A stretch of 26,090 nucleotides of DNA from RPQJ01 sp963714645 (GCA_963714645.1 CAVQQX010000003.1:1-26090); one strand, 5' to 3'. Shown: positions 8,046 to 18,822, counted from the stretch's first letter. The notes: generated by a model from the sequence alone, not told the origin. Numbers and translations: made by a program.

Positions 8046-10655
8046 GTGACCGCGACACCCGCCTCCTCCAGCCACACGCCGATGATGACGCAGTACCTGC
8101 GCATCAAGGCGCAGTACCCCGACGTCCTGCTGTTCTACCGCATGGGGGACTTCTACGAGCTCTTCTTCGAGGACGCGCGCAAGGCCGCACGCCTGCTCGA
8201 CATCACGCTGACCGCGCGCGGCCAGGCCGACGGCGAGCCGATCCCGATGGCTGGCGTGCCCGTGGTGTCGCTCGACACCTACCTCGCGCGAGCCGTGCGA
8301 CGCGGTGAATCCGTCGCGATCTGCGAGCAGGTCGGCGACCCGGCGAAATCCAGGGGGCCGGTCGAGCGGCAGGTCGTGCGGGTCGTCACGCCCGGCACCG
8401 TCACCGACGACGCGCTGCTCGAGGAGCGTCGCGACACGCTGCTCGGCGCCGTGAGCCTGGATGCACGGGGCTTCGGCCTCGCCTGGCTGGAGCTCTCGAG
8501 CGGGCGCTTCGTGGCACTGCAGGCCGAGGGCGAGGAGGCACTCGCAGCCGAGCTCGAACGGCTGCGACCGGCGGAACTGCTGGTGCCCGAGGACGCCCAG
8601 GGCCGGGTGCCCCGTCGCGGCGACCTGGCGATGCGCCAGCGTCCTCCCTGGCATTTCGAGTCCGGCAGCGCAGGTCGCCTGCTCTGCGAGCAGTTCGGCA
8701 CGCGCGATCTCGCGGGCTTCGGCCTCGAAGGTCGTCCGCTCGCCGTCGCGGCGGCCGGGGCGCTGCTCACCTACGTGCGCGAAACGCAGAAATCCGCCCT
8801 GCCCCACCTGCGCGGCATCCGCTGCGAATTGCGCGACGATGCCTTGCTGCTCGACGCTGCCACGCGGCGCAACCTCGAGCTCGACCGCAACCTGTCGGGC
8901 CGCGTCGAATCGACGCTGGTCGGCGTCATGGACCGAACCGCCACGGCGATGGGCGGGCGCGAGCTGCGTCGCTGGATCCAGCGCCCGCTGCGCGCGCGCG
9001 CCCCGCGGCTCGAGCGGCTGCAGGCCATCGAGACGCTGCTCGAGGGCGGGACGGACGTGGACCTGCACGGCCTGCTGCGACGCGTCGGCGACGTCGAGCG
9101 GATCCTCGCACGCGTGGCCTTGCGCTCGGCTCGACCGCGCGACCTGGCGCAGCTGCGGGCGGCGCTGGGCTGCCTGCCGGCGCTCCAGGACATCGTCGCC
9201 GGTGTCGACGCGCCCCTCATGGCGCGTCTTGCGGCCCAGGCCGGCACGCACCCGGGCGTCCACCAGCACCTGTCGCGTGCACTGGTCGAGACGCCGCCCG
9301 CGATGCTGCGCGAGGGCGGCGTGTTCGCTCCTGGGTTCGACGCGGACCTGGACGAGCTGCGGCGGATCAGCGAGCACAGCGACGAGGCCCTGCTCGAGCT
9401 CGAGACGCGCGAGCGCGAACGCACCGGCTTCCAGAACCTGCGCTTCGGCTACAACCGGGTGCAGGGCTACTACATCGAGGTGAGCCGCAGCCAGGCCGAG
9501 CGGGTCCCGCCGGACTGGGTTCGCCGGCAGACGGTCAGGAACGCCGAGCGCTACATCACCGGCGAGCTCAAGTCGTTCGAGGACAAGGTGCTGGGCGCCC
9601 GCGACCGCGCACTCGCACGCGAGCGCGAGCTGTACGAGGCGCTGCTCGACATGCTGATCGGCGCACTGCCGGCGCTGCAGGCGACCGCCGAGGCGCTCGC
9701 GAACCTCGACGTGCTGGCGAATCTCGCCGCGCGCGCGCGCGCCCTGCGACTCGTCCGCCCCGAACTCTGCGAGGACTCGCGCATCGACATCGACGGCGGC
9801 CGTCATCTCGTGGTCGAGCAGAACCTCGACGGGCCGTTCGTGCCGAACGACCTCGCGCTGCGCGACGGACGCCGGATGCTGGTCGTGACTGGGCCGAACA
9901 TGGGCGGCAAGTCGACCTACATGCGCCAGGCGGCGCTGATCGTGATCCTCGCCGGAATCGGCAGCTACGTGCCGGCGGACGCCGCGCGCATCGGCCCGGT
10001 CGATCGCGTGTTCACGCGCATCGGTGCGGCCGACGACCTCGCCGGCGGCCGCTCGACCTTCATGGTCGAAATGACCGAGGCGGCGAACATCCTCAACAAC
10101 GCGACCCGCGACAGCCTGGTGCTGATGGACGAGATCGGCCGCGGCACCAGCACCTTCGACGGGCTCTCGCTCGCATGGGCCTGCGCGCGGCACCTCGGCC
10201 GCGAGATCGGCGGGTTCACGCTGTTCGCGACGCATTATTTCGAGCTCACCGCGCTCGCCGAGGAACTGCCAGCCTGTGCCAACGTGCATCTCGACGCGAC
10301 CGAGCACGGCGACCAGCTCGTCTTCCTGCATGCCGTCAAGGAAGGTCCCGCGAACCAGAGCTACGGCCTGCAGGTGGCCCGGCTCGCCGGCGTGCCGCGC
10401 ACGGTGGTCGGCGAGGCGCGGCGCTATCTCGAAGAGCTCGAGCGGCGCGAGCACGCCACGCGTCCGCCCCTGCCGCAGCAGGAACTCGCGCTCGAGCCAC
10501 CGCGCAACGAGGCCGAGTCCGCGTTGCGCCGCATGCTGGAAGGCGTCGATCCCGAGACGCTGAGCCCGCGCGCCGCTCTCGACGTGCTGTACCGGCTCAA
10601 GGAACTGCTGGATCAGCCCCCTCTCGCCGCGTTTCGCAGGAGAGGGCCGGGGTGA
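8046..10655 (+). CDS. mutS: DNA mismatch repair protein MutS
   Basis: MutS recognises base mismatches and small loops and recruits MutL. The 869-residue protein is full length. The mismatch-wedge motif F36-Y-E38 lies in FYRMGDFYELF, the same numbers as in E. coli. The Walker A motif TGPNMGGKS begins at residue 615, followed by FMVEMTEAANIL, the Walker B region LVLMDEIGRGTSTFDG and FATHYFEL. The start is GTG 8046, giving VTATPASSSHTPMMTQYL, which aligns with the E. coli N terminus (AHTPMMQQYL). In-frame codons further upstream carry no similarity. The gene ends three bases from the stop of the convergent secreted protein, leaving no room for a terminator between them. Confidence 0.97.
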   Translation: MTATPASSSHTPMMTQYLRIKAQYPDVLLFYRMGDFYELFFEDARKAARLLDITLTARGQADGEPIPMAGVPVVSLDTYLARAVRRGESVAICEQVGDPAKSRGPVERQVVRVVTPGTVTDDALLEERRDTLLGAVSLDARGFGLAWLELSSGRFVALQAEGEEALAAELERLRPAELLVPEDAQGRVPRRGDLAMRQRPPWHFESGSAGRLLCEQFGTRDLAGFGLEGRPLAVAAAGALLTYVRETQKSALPHLRGIRCELRDDALLLDAATRRNLELDRNLSGRVESTLVGVMDRTATAMGGRELRRWIQRPLRARAPRLERLQAIETLLEGGTDVDLHGLLRRVGDVERILARVALRSARPRDLAQLRAALGCLPALQDIVAGVDAPLMARLAAQAGTHPGVHQHLSRALVETPPAMLREGGVFAPGFDADLDELRRISEHSDEALLELETRERERTGFQNLRFGYNRVQGYYIEVSRSQAERVPPDWVRRQTVRNAERYITGELKSFEDKVLGARDRALARERELYEALLDMLIGALPALQATAEALANLDVLANLAARARALRLVRPELCEDSRIDIDGGRHLVVEQNLDGPFVPNDLALRDGRRMLVVTGPNMGGKSTYMRQAALIVILAGIGSYVPADAARIGPVDRVFTRIGAADDLAGGRSTFMVEMTEAANILNNATRDSLVLMDEIGRGTSTFDGLSLAWACARHLGREIGGFTLFATHYFELTALAEELPACANVHLDATEHGDQLVFLHAVKEGPANQSYGLQVARLAGVPRTVVGEARRYLEELERREHATRPPLPQQELALEPPRNEAESALRRMLEGVDPETLSPRAALDVLYRLKELLDQPPLAAFRRRGPG

Positions 10656-10658
10656 AGC

Positions 10659-12047
10659 CTACGGCGCCTCGCCGCCGCCCAGGCACTGCTCCTGCCAGGC
10701 GCGGCCATAGGGATACGCGGCGATCACCGCCAGCGCATCGGTCCAGTCGAGCCCGGTCCAGCTGCGGCCGACGCGGTGGTTCCAGAACAGGTAGGAGTTG
10801 ACGCAGACGCCGCTCGTGCGCGGCGAGCCCTGGTCGAAGTCGCCGTAAGTGCCGCGAACCGCGAAGTTGAAGATGCAGTCGAGGCCGCAGTTCCTGACGC
10901 CGTACGAAGCGTTCTGCGCGCTGTTCGAGCGGCAGCCCTTGTGGCGTGCCAGCACTTCGTACACGGCGTCCGCGTTCGCGTAGAGCGAGGTCTCGGTCGG
11001 CAGCAGGTCCGGGCCCGACATGCAGCCGCGGTTGTCCGGGATCGACGAGATCGCCTGCGACACGGAGTTGAGGTACTGCTGCCCGCCGCGCAGGAAGTTG
11101 AGGTAGGACATGCAGCGGCTGCGCGCGAACGAGACGCCGCACTGGCGGACGAGTTCGACGAGTGCATCGCGCCACGCCGCGGGCGTGTAGGTGCCGCCGT
11201 CGGCGACGTCCTGCGAGTACTCGCCGTTGAAGCCGAGCGCCGACTCCTGCAGGATGAACCCTTCGATGCGCGGATTCGAGTCGTACCGCGCTGCCGCCGC
11301 CCTCATCATCGCGACGTAGGCCTCGAGCACGGCCGGCTCCCACATGAAGCACGTCGAGGCGCGGCTGCCGTCCGTGTTCGGTCCGGAATGCTGCGCCTGC
11401 AGGTACGCGGGGCAAGGATTGCGGACCGGGCTCACGTTGAAGCTCTTGAACTCGACGAAGATCCAGAGCTGGCACTGCGGGTTGTGCGAGCCCGCGATCG
11501 CCGCGAGTACTCGATCGTAGCTGCTGAAATCGTAAACGCCGCGCTGGGGCTCCACCTCGTTCCAGGTCCTGCGCCAGACGACTCCGCGCACGCCGGACTG
11601 GCCGCACAGCATGGCCACGTCTTCGGGCGTGTCGTCATAGCGCGTCGCAAAGTAGTGGCCGTAAGCCGCCTTGCGCACCGGCTCGACGGCGTGCGGCTTC
11701 ACGGTGATGTCGAACGCCGGCAGCGTGCGGTAGTACTGCCCGTCGTTCACGCGGATCAGGATGTTGCGCCAGGTACCGGTGTCGACGTCGCGTGGCGTGC
11801 CGTAGAGCCGCCCCGAGGACGTGTTGAACGTCGCCCACGCGGGCTTGTTGACGACCGCAAATCGCAGCGTGTCCTTGTCGCGATCCCAGGCGTCCGGCCG
11901 GAAGCTGTACGCCTTCCCGACCATCGCCTCGGTGACCGCCGCGCCACGGATCCGCGGCGCGGACTCGGCACTCGCCACCGCCGGGACCAGCGCCAGCAAC
12001 ACCAGTGCCGCTGCTGCCCGCCAACTCGTCAACCTCACGTCTTCCAC
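10659..12047 (-). CDS. Secreted Ig-fold plus TIM-barrel protein (putative glycoside hydrolase), under a c-di-GMP riboswitch
   Basis: The product has 462 residues with a signal peptide (AAAALVLLALVPAVASA, cut before ESAP at about 27). Residues 31-118 look like a putative Ig/cadherin-like (He_PIG) domain: AVTEAMVGKAYSFRP, KPAWATFNTSSGRLYGTP, ILIRVNDG. From about 128 on it looks like a (beta/alpha)8 hydrolase domain: GVRGVVWRRTWNEVEPQRGV resembles the start of GH5/GH42-type barrels, and GFILQESALGFNG could hold an acidic catalytic residue. About a dozen cysteines suggest disulphides and an extracytoplasmic location. The substrate cannot be read from sequence. I chose GTG 12047 because GGGAG (12058-12054 on the minus strand) lies six bases before it; GTG 12038 is an alternative. 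A cyclic-di-GMP-I aptamer precedes the gene. Confidence 0.8.
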   Translation of the reverse strand: MEDVRLTSWRAAAALVLLALVPAVASAESAPRIRGAAVTEAMVGKAYSFRPDAWDRDKDTLRFAVVNKPAWATFNTSSGRLYGTPRDVDTGTWRNILIRVNDGQYYRTLPAFDITVKPHAVEPVRKAAYGHYFATRYDDTPEDVAMLCGQSGVRGVVWRRTWNEVEPQRGVYDFSSYDRVLAAIAGSHNPQCQLWIFVEFKSFNVSPVRNPCPAYLQAQHSGPNTDGSRASTCFMWEPAVLEAYVAMMRAAAARYDSNPRIEGFILQESALGFNGEYSQDVADGGTYTPAAWRDALVELVRQCGVSFARSRCMSYLNFLRGGQQYLNSVSQAISSIPDNRGCMSGPDLLPTETSLYANADAVYEVLARHKGCRSNSAQNASYGVRNCGLDCIFNFAVRGTYGDFDQGSPRTSGVCVNSYLFWNHRVGRSWTGLDWTDALAVIAAYPYGRAWQEQCLGGGEAP

Positions 12048-12055
12048 GACATTCT

Positions 12056-12086
12056 CCCGGACCGTTCTCTGGTGGACCGGTCCGAG
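12056..12086 (-). promoter_or_regulatory. Hairpin covering the ribosome binding site (likely riboswitch expression platform)
   Basis: On the minus strand CGGACCG (12084-12078) pairs perfectly with CGGTCCG (12064-12058). One U-G and one further C-G pair extend the stem to nine. The 3' arm takes up GGG of the GGGAG Shine-Dalgarno six bases before GTG 12047, so this fold would block initiation. Nested inverted repeats between it and the aptamer (GATCGG/CCGATC at 12097-12102 and 12142-12147; GCCGCGA/TCGCGGC at 12113-12119 and 12132-12138) may take part in switching. There is no U tract, so control would be translational (inference). Confidence 0.5.
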
Positions 12087-12159
12087 GGCGAAGCACGATC
12101 GGCGGACGGATTGCCGCGAGGGCAGGACGCATCGCGGCGTCCCGATCACGTGGTGGCGT

Positions 12160-12258
12160 CGAAGCCACCCGGCAACCCCGCTGTCGTGGGCCTCGCAGGC
12201 CTGTAGACCGGTGGCTTTGCGTCCCCGTCTTTCGACGGGTTTGCCTTTGCTCGTCGGC
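12160..12258 (-). ncRNA. Cyclic-di-GMP-I (GEMM) riboswitch aptamer
   Basis: Read on the minus strand, the segment carries the core of the c-di-GMP-I aptamer in order. AAAGGCAAACC (12248-12238) comes first. Next is a perfect hairpin CCCGTC-GAAA-GACGGG with the conserved GAAA tetraloop (12239-12224), then GGGACGCAAAGCC (12225-12213). A second arm starts CCGGTCTACAGGCC and folds back through TGCGAGGCC, and AGCGGGGTTGCCG (12182-12170) closes the core. Each block lines up with the Vibrio cholerae Vc2 aptamer. A G sits at the position aligned with Vc2 G20, pointing to c-di-GMP rather than cGAMP (by analogy). It lies in the 313-base gap between the hydrolase gene and the secreted protein, same strand as the latter and about 110 bases before its start. 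A further repeat, GGTGGC/GCCACC (12169-12164 with 12157-12152), overlaps the 3' edge and could be a switching helix. Confidence 0.93.
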
Positions 12259-12262
12259 GCGA

Positions 12263-12291
12263 ATTCTGGAAGACGCGCCGGTACGGCGCAA
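12263..12291 (-). promoter_or_regulatory. Candidate sigma70 promoter of the riboswitch transcript
   Basis: On the minus strand TTGCGC (12291-12286) and CAGAAT (12268-12263) are separated by 17 bases, each matching 4 of 6 consensus positions. The expected +1 is near 12256, exactly at the 5' edge of the aptamer. The position is more persuasive than the match. Confidence 0.4.
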
Positions 12292-12360
12292 CGCGGAGCC
12301 CGCGCAAACAGCCAAGCGGACCGTGCGCAGATGCCACCAAGTTGGAGGGATCCGACAACC

Positions 12361-13014
12361 CTAGCGGTGGAAGCGGCCGTGACGCAGGAAGTGCCCCACG
12401 TGGTCGGCCACGTCGTGCGCGAACAGCATGCCGATGTGGCTGTGCGGCACCACGACGTGGTCGCTCAAACCGGGAATGATCGTCTCGGCGACTGCCACGG
12501 TGCCGTCGTTCGCGTCGTCGAAGTGCGCGAAGAACTGGCCGACGCCCAAGCGGCGACTGCCCGCGACCGCGCCGAACGTGCGGGTCGAGTGGGGCGGACA
12601 ACAGCGCTCGCACGGCTCGGCGAGTTCGGCGAGCACGTGCGGACCGAGCAGCGGACGCAGCATGTCGAAACGCGCGGCGCCGCGCGCCGCCCGGCTTCCG
12701 GCGAGAGGCGACGCCAGCGCGACCGTTGCGCCGGGGAGTGCATGCAGTCCCTGCTCGAGTGCCCGGTAGGCGATGACGCCGCCGAGGCTGTGGGCCACGA
12801 GGTGGATGCGCCCGTCGCGCGCGGAGGCGTGCCGGCGCGCGAACTCGGCCAGTTCCGCGCCGACTTCGCTCGCGGCGCCGTGCATGGACGCATACGGGAA
12901 CACGTGGACGTCGAAGCCGTGGCGCGAATGCAGCCGTTGCCGCAGCACGCCGAACTCGAGCCCGTTCATCCAGAGGCCGTGCACGAGCACGACCGGCTCG
13001 CGATCGTCCGCCAT
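12361..13014 (-). CDS. Alpha/beta hydrolase (lipase/esterase-like, DUF676/PGAP1-like)
   Basis: A 217-residue cytoplasmic alpha/beta hydrolase. The oxyanion-hole HG is in VLVHGLWMNG (residues 10-18) and the nucleophile elbow is VAHSLGG with Ser76. A candidate acid is in DDANDGTVAV (Asp167 or Asp170) and a candidate base in VPHSHIGML (His191 or His193). The ATG at 13014 shares its A with the TGA of aspS (TGATG), so the gene is translationally coupled to aspS. No signal peptide. Substrate unknown; similar proteins are annotated as esterases, lipases or acetyltransferases of the hydrolase fold. Confidence 0.87.
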   Translation of the reverse strand: MADDREPVVLVHGLWMNGLEFGVLRQRLHSRHGFDVHVFPYASMHGAASEVGAELAEFARRHASARDGRIHLVAHSLGGVIAYRALEQGLHALPGATVALASPLAGSRAARGAARFDMLRPLLGPHVLAELAEPCERCCPPHSTRTFGAVAGSRRLGVGQFFAHFDDANDGTVAVAETIIPGLSDHVVVPHSHIGMLFAHDVADHVGHFLRHGRFHR

Positions 13015-14795
13015 CACTCCTTGACGGGCAGCTTCACGCGGATGTGCAACTCGCGCAGCTGCTGCTCCGACACCTCGGTCGGTGCCTCCGTGAGCGGACA
13101 CGTGGCCGTCTGCGTCTTCGGGAACGCGATGACGTCGCGGATCGAATCGGCCCCGGCCATGAGCATCGCGAGGCGATCGAGGCCGAACGCGATGCCGCCG
13201 TGCGGCGGCGCGCCGTACTTGAGCGCCTCGAGCAGGAAGCCGAACTTGCGCTGGGCCTCCTCGGCTCCGATGCCTAGCCGCTCGAACACCGTCGACTGCA
13301 TCTCGTTGCGATGGATACGCACTGAGCCGCCCCCGATCTCGTAGCCGTTCAGCACGAAGTCATAGGCGCGCGCAACCGCGCCGCCCGGGTTCGATTGCAG
13401 CGCGGCCGGATCGTCGTCGACCGGCGCGGTGAACGGGTGGTGCATCGCCTGCCAGCGCTTCGCTTCCGCATCCCACTCGAACATCGGGAAGTCGATCACC
13501 CAGAGGGGCGCCCAGTTCTCCCGTACCAGGCCGAGGTCCTGGCCCACCTTGATCCGCAAGGCGCCGAGCGCGTCGTTGACGACCTTGGCGCGGTCGGCGC
13601 CGAAGAAAACGAGGTCGCCGGTCTGCGCGCCCGTGCGCTCCATGAGCCCGGACACCGCGGTGTCGCCCAGGAACTTCAGGATCGGGGACTGCAGTCCCTC
13701 GCGACCCTTCGACGCGTCGTTGACCTTGACGTAGGCGAGGCCCTTCGCGCCGTAGCGCGCGACGAACGCCGTGTAGTCGTCGATCTGCTTGCGCGAGAGC
13801 GTCTCGCCGCCCTGCGGCACGCGCAACGCCGCGACACGCCCGTCCGCGGCCGCCGCAGGGCCCGAGAACACCTTGAACTCGCTGTCCTTGACGAGATCGG
13901 CGACGTCCACGAGCTCCAGCGGGATACGCAGGTCGGGCTTGTCCGACCCGAAGCGCCGCATCGTCTCGGCATAGGTCAGGCGCGGGAACGGCTCGGGCAG
14001 GTTCACGCCGAGCACGTCCGTGAACAGCTTGCGCACGAGGCCCTCCATCAGCGCCATGATCTCGTCGCGCGTCAGGAACGAGGTCTCGATGTCGAGCTGG
14101 GTGAACTCCGGTTGCCGGTCGGCGCGCAGGTCCTCGTCGCGGAAGCAGCGCACGATCTGATAGTAGCGGTCGAAGCCCGACATCATCAGCAGCTGCTTGA
14201 AGATCTGCGGCGACTGCGGCAATGCGAAGAACCTGCCCGGCTGCGTGCGGCTCGGCACGAGGTAGTCGCGCGCCCCCTCCGGCGTGGCCTTGGTGAGCAT
14301 CGGCGTCTCGACGTCGATGAACCCCTGTCCGTCGAGGAACGCACGCATCGCGCGCGTCACCGCGTGACGCAGGCGCAGCCGCTGCTGCATCAGGTCGCGA
14401 CGCAGGTCGATGTAGCGGTACTTGAGCCGGGTTTCTTCCTTGACCTCCTCGTCGAGCTGGAACGGGATCGGCTCGGCGCGGTTCAGCACCTCTAGCTCGC
14501 GTGCGAGCAGCTCGACCTGCCCCGAGGCGAGGTGGGGGTTCGCGGTGCCGGCGGGGCGCGGCCGCACCGTGCCCGTCACGCGGATCACCCACTCGTTGCG
14601 CAGCCGCTCGGCGTCGGCGAACACGGCCGCGGCATCCGGGTCGAACACGACCTGCAGCAGGCCGTCGCGATCGCGCAGGTCGACGAAGATCACGCCGCCG
14701 TGGTCACGCCGGCGATGAACCCAGCCGGCCACGGAGACGGTCGAGCCGACGAGGCGCTGGTCGACCTCGCCGCAGTAATGGGTACGCATGGACAT
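13014..14795 (-). CDS. aspS: Aspartyl-tRNA synthetase
   Basis: This class II synthetase charges tRNA-Asp. The 593-residue protein is full length and bacterial in type. It has an N-terminal anticodon-binding OB fold (THYCGEVDQRL... AGWVHRRRDHGGVIFVDLRD), class II motif 2 (FRDEDLRADRQPEFTQLDIE), a GAD insertion domain between motifs 2 and 3, and motif 3 GIAFGLDRLAMLMAG near the C terminus. ATG 14795 (MSMRTHYCG) is chosen; ATG 14789, two codons on, matches the E. coli start and is equally likely. No strong Shine-Dalgarno is visible. It follows fmdB and the DUF502 gene, a common proteobacterial arrangement, and is coupled to the hydrolase gene downstream. Confidence 0.97.
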   Translation of the reverse strand: MSMRTHYCGEVDQRLVGSTVSVAGWVHRRRDHGGVIFVDLRDRDGLLQVVFDPDAAAVFADAERLRNEWVIRVTGTVRPRPAGTANPHLASGQVELLARELEVLNRAEPIPFQLDEEVKEETRLKYRYIDLRRDLMQQRLRLRHAVTRAMRAFLDGQGFIDVETPMLTKATPEGARDYLVPSRTQPGRFFALPQSPQIFKQLLMMSGFDRYYQIVRCFRDEDLRADRQPEFTQLDIETSFLTRDEIMALMEGLVRKLFTDVLGVNLPEPFPRLTYAETMRRFGSDKPDLRIPLELVDVADLVKDSEFKVFSGPAAAADGRVAALRVPQGGETLSRKQIDDYTAFVARYGAKGLAYVKVNDASKGREGLQSPILKFLGDTAVSGLMERTGAQTGDLVFFGADRAKVVNDALGALRIKVGQDLGLVRENWAPLWVIDFPMFEWDAEAKRWQAMHHPFTAPVDDDPAALQSNPGGAVARAYDFVLNGYEIGGGSVRIHRNEMQSTVFERLGIGAEEAQRKFGFLLEALKYGAPPHGGIAFGLDRLAMLMAGADSIRDVIAFPKTQTATCPLTEAPTEVSEQQLRELHIRVKLPVKE

Positions 14796-14860
14796 GGGAG
14801 ATCCGGGGAACCTGAAGGTCCGGAGTGCCGGTCGGGCCCGCCGGACGGAGTCGGGGGATG

Positions 14861-15568
14861 TTACGGAGGGGGTTGCTGCGGCGCAAGATTCGGCGCTTGC
14901 GAGCCGTCCTTGCGCTGCCACGTCGGCGCGATCACGCCGAGCGTGAAGATCAGCCTGAAGGCCTCGTCCACCGTCGTCTCCATGAAGATGACTTCGGCCC
15001 GGTCGATCGCGACCATGAACCCCGTGGTGGGATTGGGCGTGGTCGGCACGAACACGTTGACCATGTCCCCGCCCGCGCGCGCACGGATTTCTTGGAAGTT
15101 CTCCGCCATGAGGAACCCGATGCTCCACATGCCCTTGCGCGGGAACTCGACCATGACGACCTGCTTGAACGAGGTGCCCTTGTCGGTCAGCACCGTTTCG
15201 CTGAACGTCTTGGCCCCGCCATAGACCGGGCCTATCACGGGGATCCTGCGGATCAACGCCTCGATACCCTCGATCAGCTTCTCGCCCAGCAGGTCTTTTG
15301 CCAGCAGGCCGGTCAGCAGCAGCACCAGCAGCGCCAGCACGATGCCGAAGCCGGGAACGTAACGGCCGAACAGCGCCTCGGGCCGCCAGGGTGGGGGCAA
15401 CAGGACGATCGAGCTGTCGAGGATGCGCGAGAGGAAGCGCACGACCCAGACGGTGACCATGATCGGGACCCAGATCAGCAGGCCCGCGATCAGGTAGTTG
15501 CGCAACGCGCGTGCCCGGTTCCGGGCCCTGCGGTTGCCGGTGCGCGTGTCCTGTGCCTCGGGGCCCAC
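14861..15568 (-). CDS. DUF502 inner membrane protein
   Basis: The product has 235 residues with two N-terminal membrane segments: LIAGLLIWVPIMVTVWVVRF at about residues 20-40 and GIVLALLVLLLTGLLA at about 70-86. A conserved soluble part follows, with IPVIGPVYGGAKTFSETVL, FKQVVMVEFPRKGMWSIGF and NVFVPTTPNPTTGFMVAI, the hallmark of DUF502. A C-terminal tail rich in Pro and Gln ends the protein. GTG 15568 is chosen because GGAG lies seven bases upstream and no better start fits. It lies 35 bases after fmdB and 65 before aspS. Function is not established; the family is linked to the cell envelope. Confidence 0.9.
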   Translation of the reverse strand: MGPEAQDTRTGNRRARNRARALRNYLIAGLLIWVPIMVTVWVVRFLSRILDSSIVLLPPPWRPEALFGRYVPGFGIVLALLVLLLTGLLAKDLLGEKLIEGIEALIRRIPVIGPVYGGAKTFSETVLTDKGTSFKQVVMVEFPRKGMWSIGFLMAENFQEIRARAGGDMVNVFVPTTPNPTTGFMVAIDRAEVIFMETTVDEAFRLIFTLGVIAPTWQRKDGSQAPNLAPQQPPP

Positions 15569-15603
15569 TCGCCTTCTCCCCGCGCGGGCCCGGGCCCGTC
15601 GCT

Positions 15604-16062
15604 TCAGCGCCTGCGCGCGGCCTTGCCGGCGCTCGACTTCTTCGAGGCCGGCCGCGATTTCGATTGCGATGCCTGGCGCGCGCCCGTTTTCGGGGAAGAC
15701 CTCAGGGCCGGTTTCGGCACCATCGTCTTCTTGGGGCCGGTCTCCGATTCGGCAGGCTTCGGCTCGGGCTTCTTGTCCGCCGGGGCCGCACCGGTCCCGG
15801 AGTCCTTGTCCTTGTCTTTGGCCGTCGTCTCGGCCGCCGGCGCTTCGTCCTTGCCGGCGAGGTTGCGCCGATTCTCCTTGTCCGACTTGAAGTCGGTCTC
15901 GTACCAGCCGCTGCCCGCGAGCCGGAACATCGGCGCCGACACCAGTCGCTTCAGCGAGTGCTTGCCGCACTCCGGGCACTCGCGCAGCGGCTTGTCCGAG
16001 ATCTTCTGCAGCGCCTCGAGGTGATGGCCGCACTTGTCGCACTGGTACTCGTAGATCGGCAT
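15604..16062 (-). CDS. FmdB-type zinc ribbon protein with a long low-complexity tail
   Basis: The product has 152 residues. The first 55 or so form the FmdB/CxxC zinc ribbon: MPIYEYQCDKCGHHLEALQK, CPECGKHSLKRLVSAP and the FRLAGSGWYETDFK end motif, with the two Cys pairs CDKC and CPEC as metal ligands. Residues from about 68 on are Lys, Ala, Pro, Ser and Glu rich and probably disordered, making the protein longer than the usual 70-110 residues. The ATG is at 16062. Members are called putative regulatory proteins after FmdB of Methylophilus, but the biochemical role is unclear. It heads the fmdB-DUF502-aspS operon. Confidence 0.9.
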   Translation of the reverse strand: MPIYEYQCDKCGHHLEALQKISDKPLRECPECGKHSLKRLVSAPMFRLAGSGWYETDFKSDKENRRNLAGKDEAPAAETTAKDKDKDSGTGAAPADKKPEPKPAESETGPKKTMVPKPALRSSPKTGARQASQSKSRPASKKSSAGKAARRR

Positions 16063-16106
16063 GTTCTCGTTCTGATGGGGTGAGGGCCGGGTCGACCAGC
16101 GGCGGA

Positions 16107-18695
<2,589 letters not shown>

Positions 18696-18729
18696 GGACG
18701 GGGCTCTCGGGTCGGTCCGGGATGCCGCC

Positions 18730-18759
18730 TAAGTGGGGCCGGCCGGACCGGAAAAAAAG
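18730..18759 (-). promoter_or_regulatory. clpB: Candidate heat-shock (sigma32-like) promoter of clpB
   Basis: On the minus strand CCCCACTTA (18738-18730) is close to the sigma32 -10 (CCCCATnTA). It is preceded by 14 bases and a degenerate -35, CTTTTTT (18759-18753; consensus CTTGAAA). The expected +1 lies about 28 bases before the ATG. The same gap holds an inverted repeat around the T7 tract (GGACC/GGTCC), which might instead serve the end of the ZIP gene transcript. Confidence 0.35.
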
Positions 18760-18822
18760 GGGTCCGCAGGCACCCGATGCCGCGGCGCCGGGGGGCGCCG
18801 GAACCGTCCGGCCGCCCGCGCG

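Noticed and set aside
10656..10658. A bidirectional terminator between mutS and the convergent secreted-protein gene
   Set aside because: Only three bases separate the stops, and I saw no hairpin with a T tract around them.
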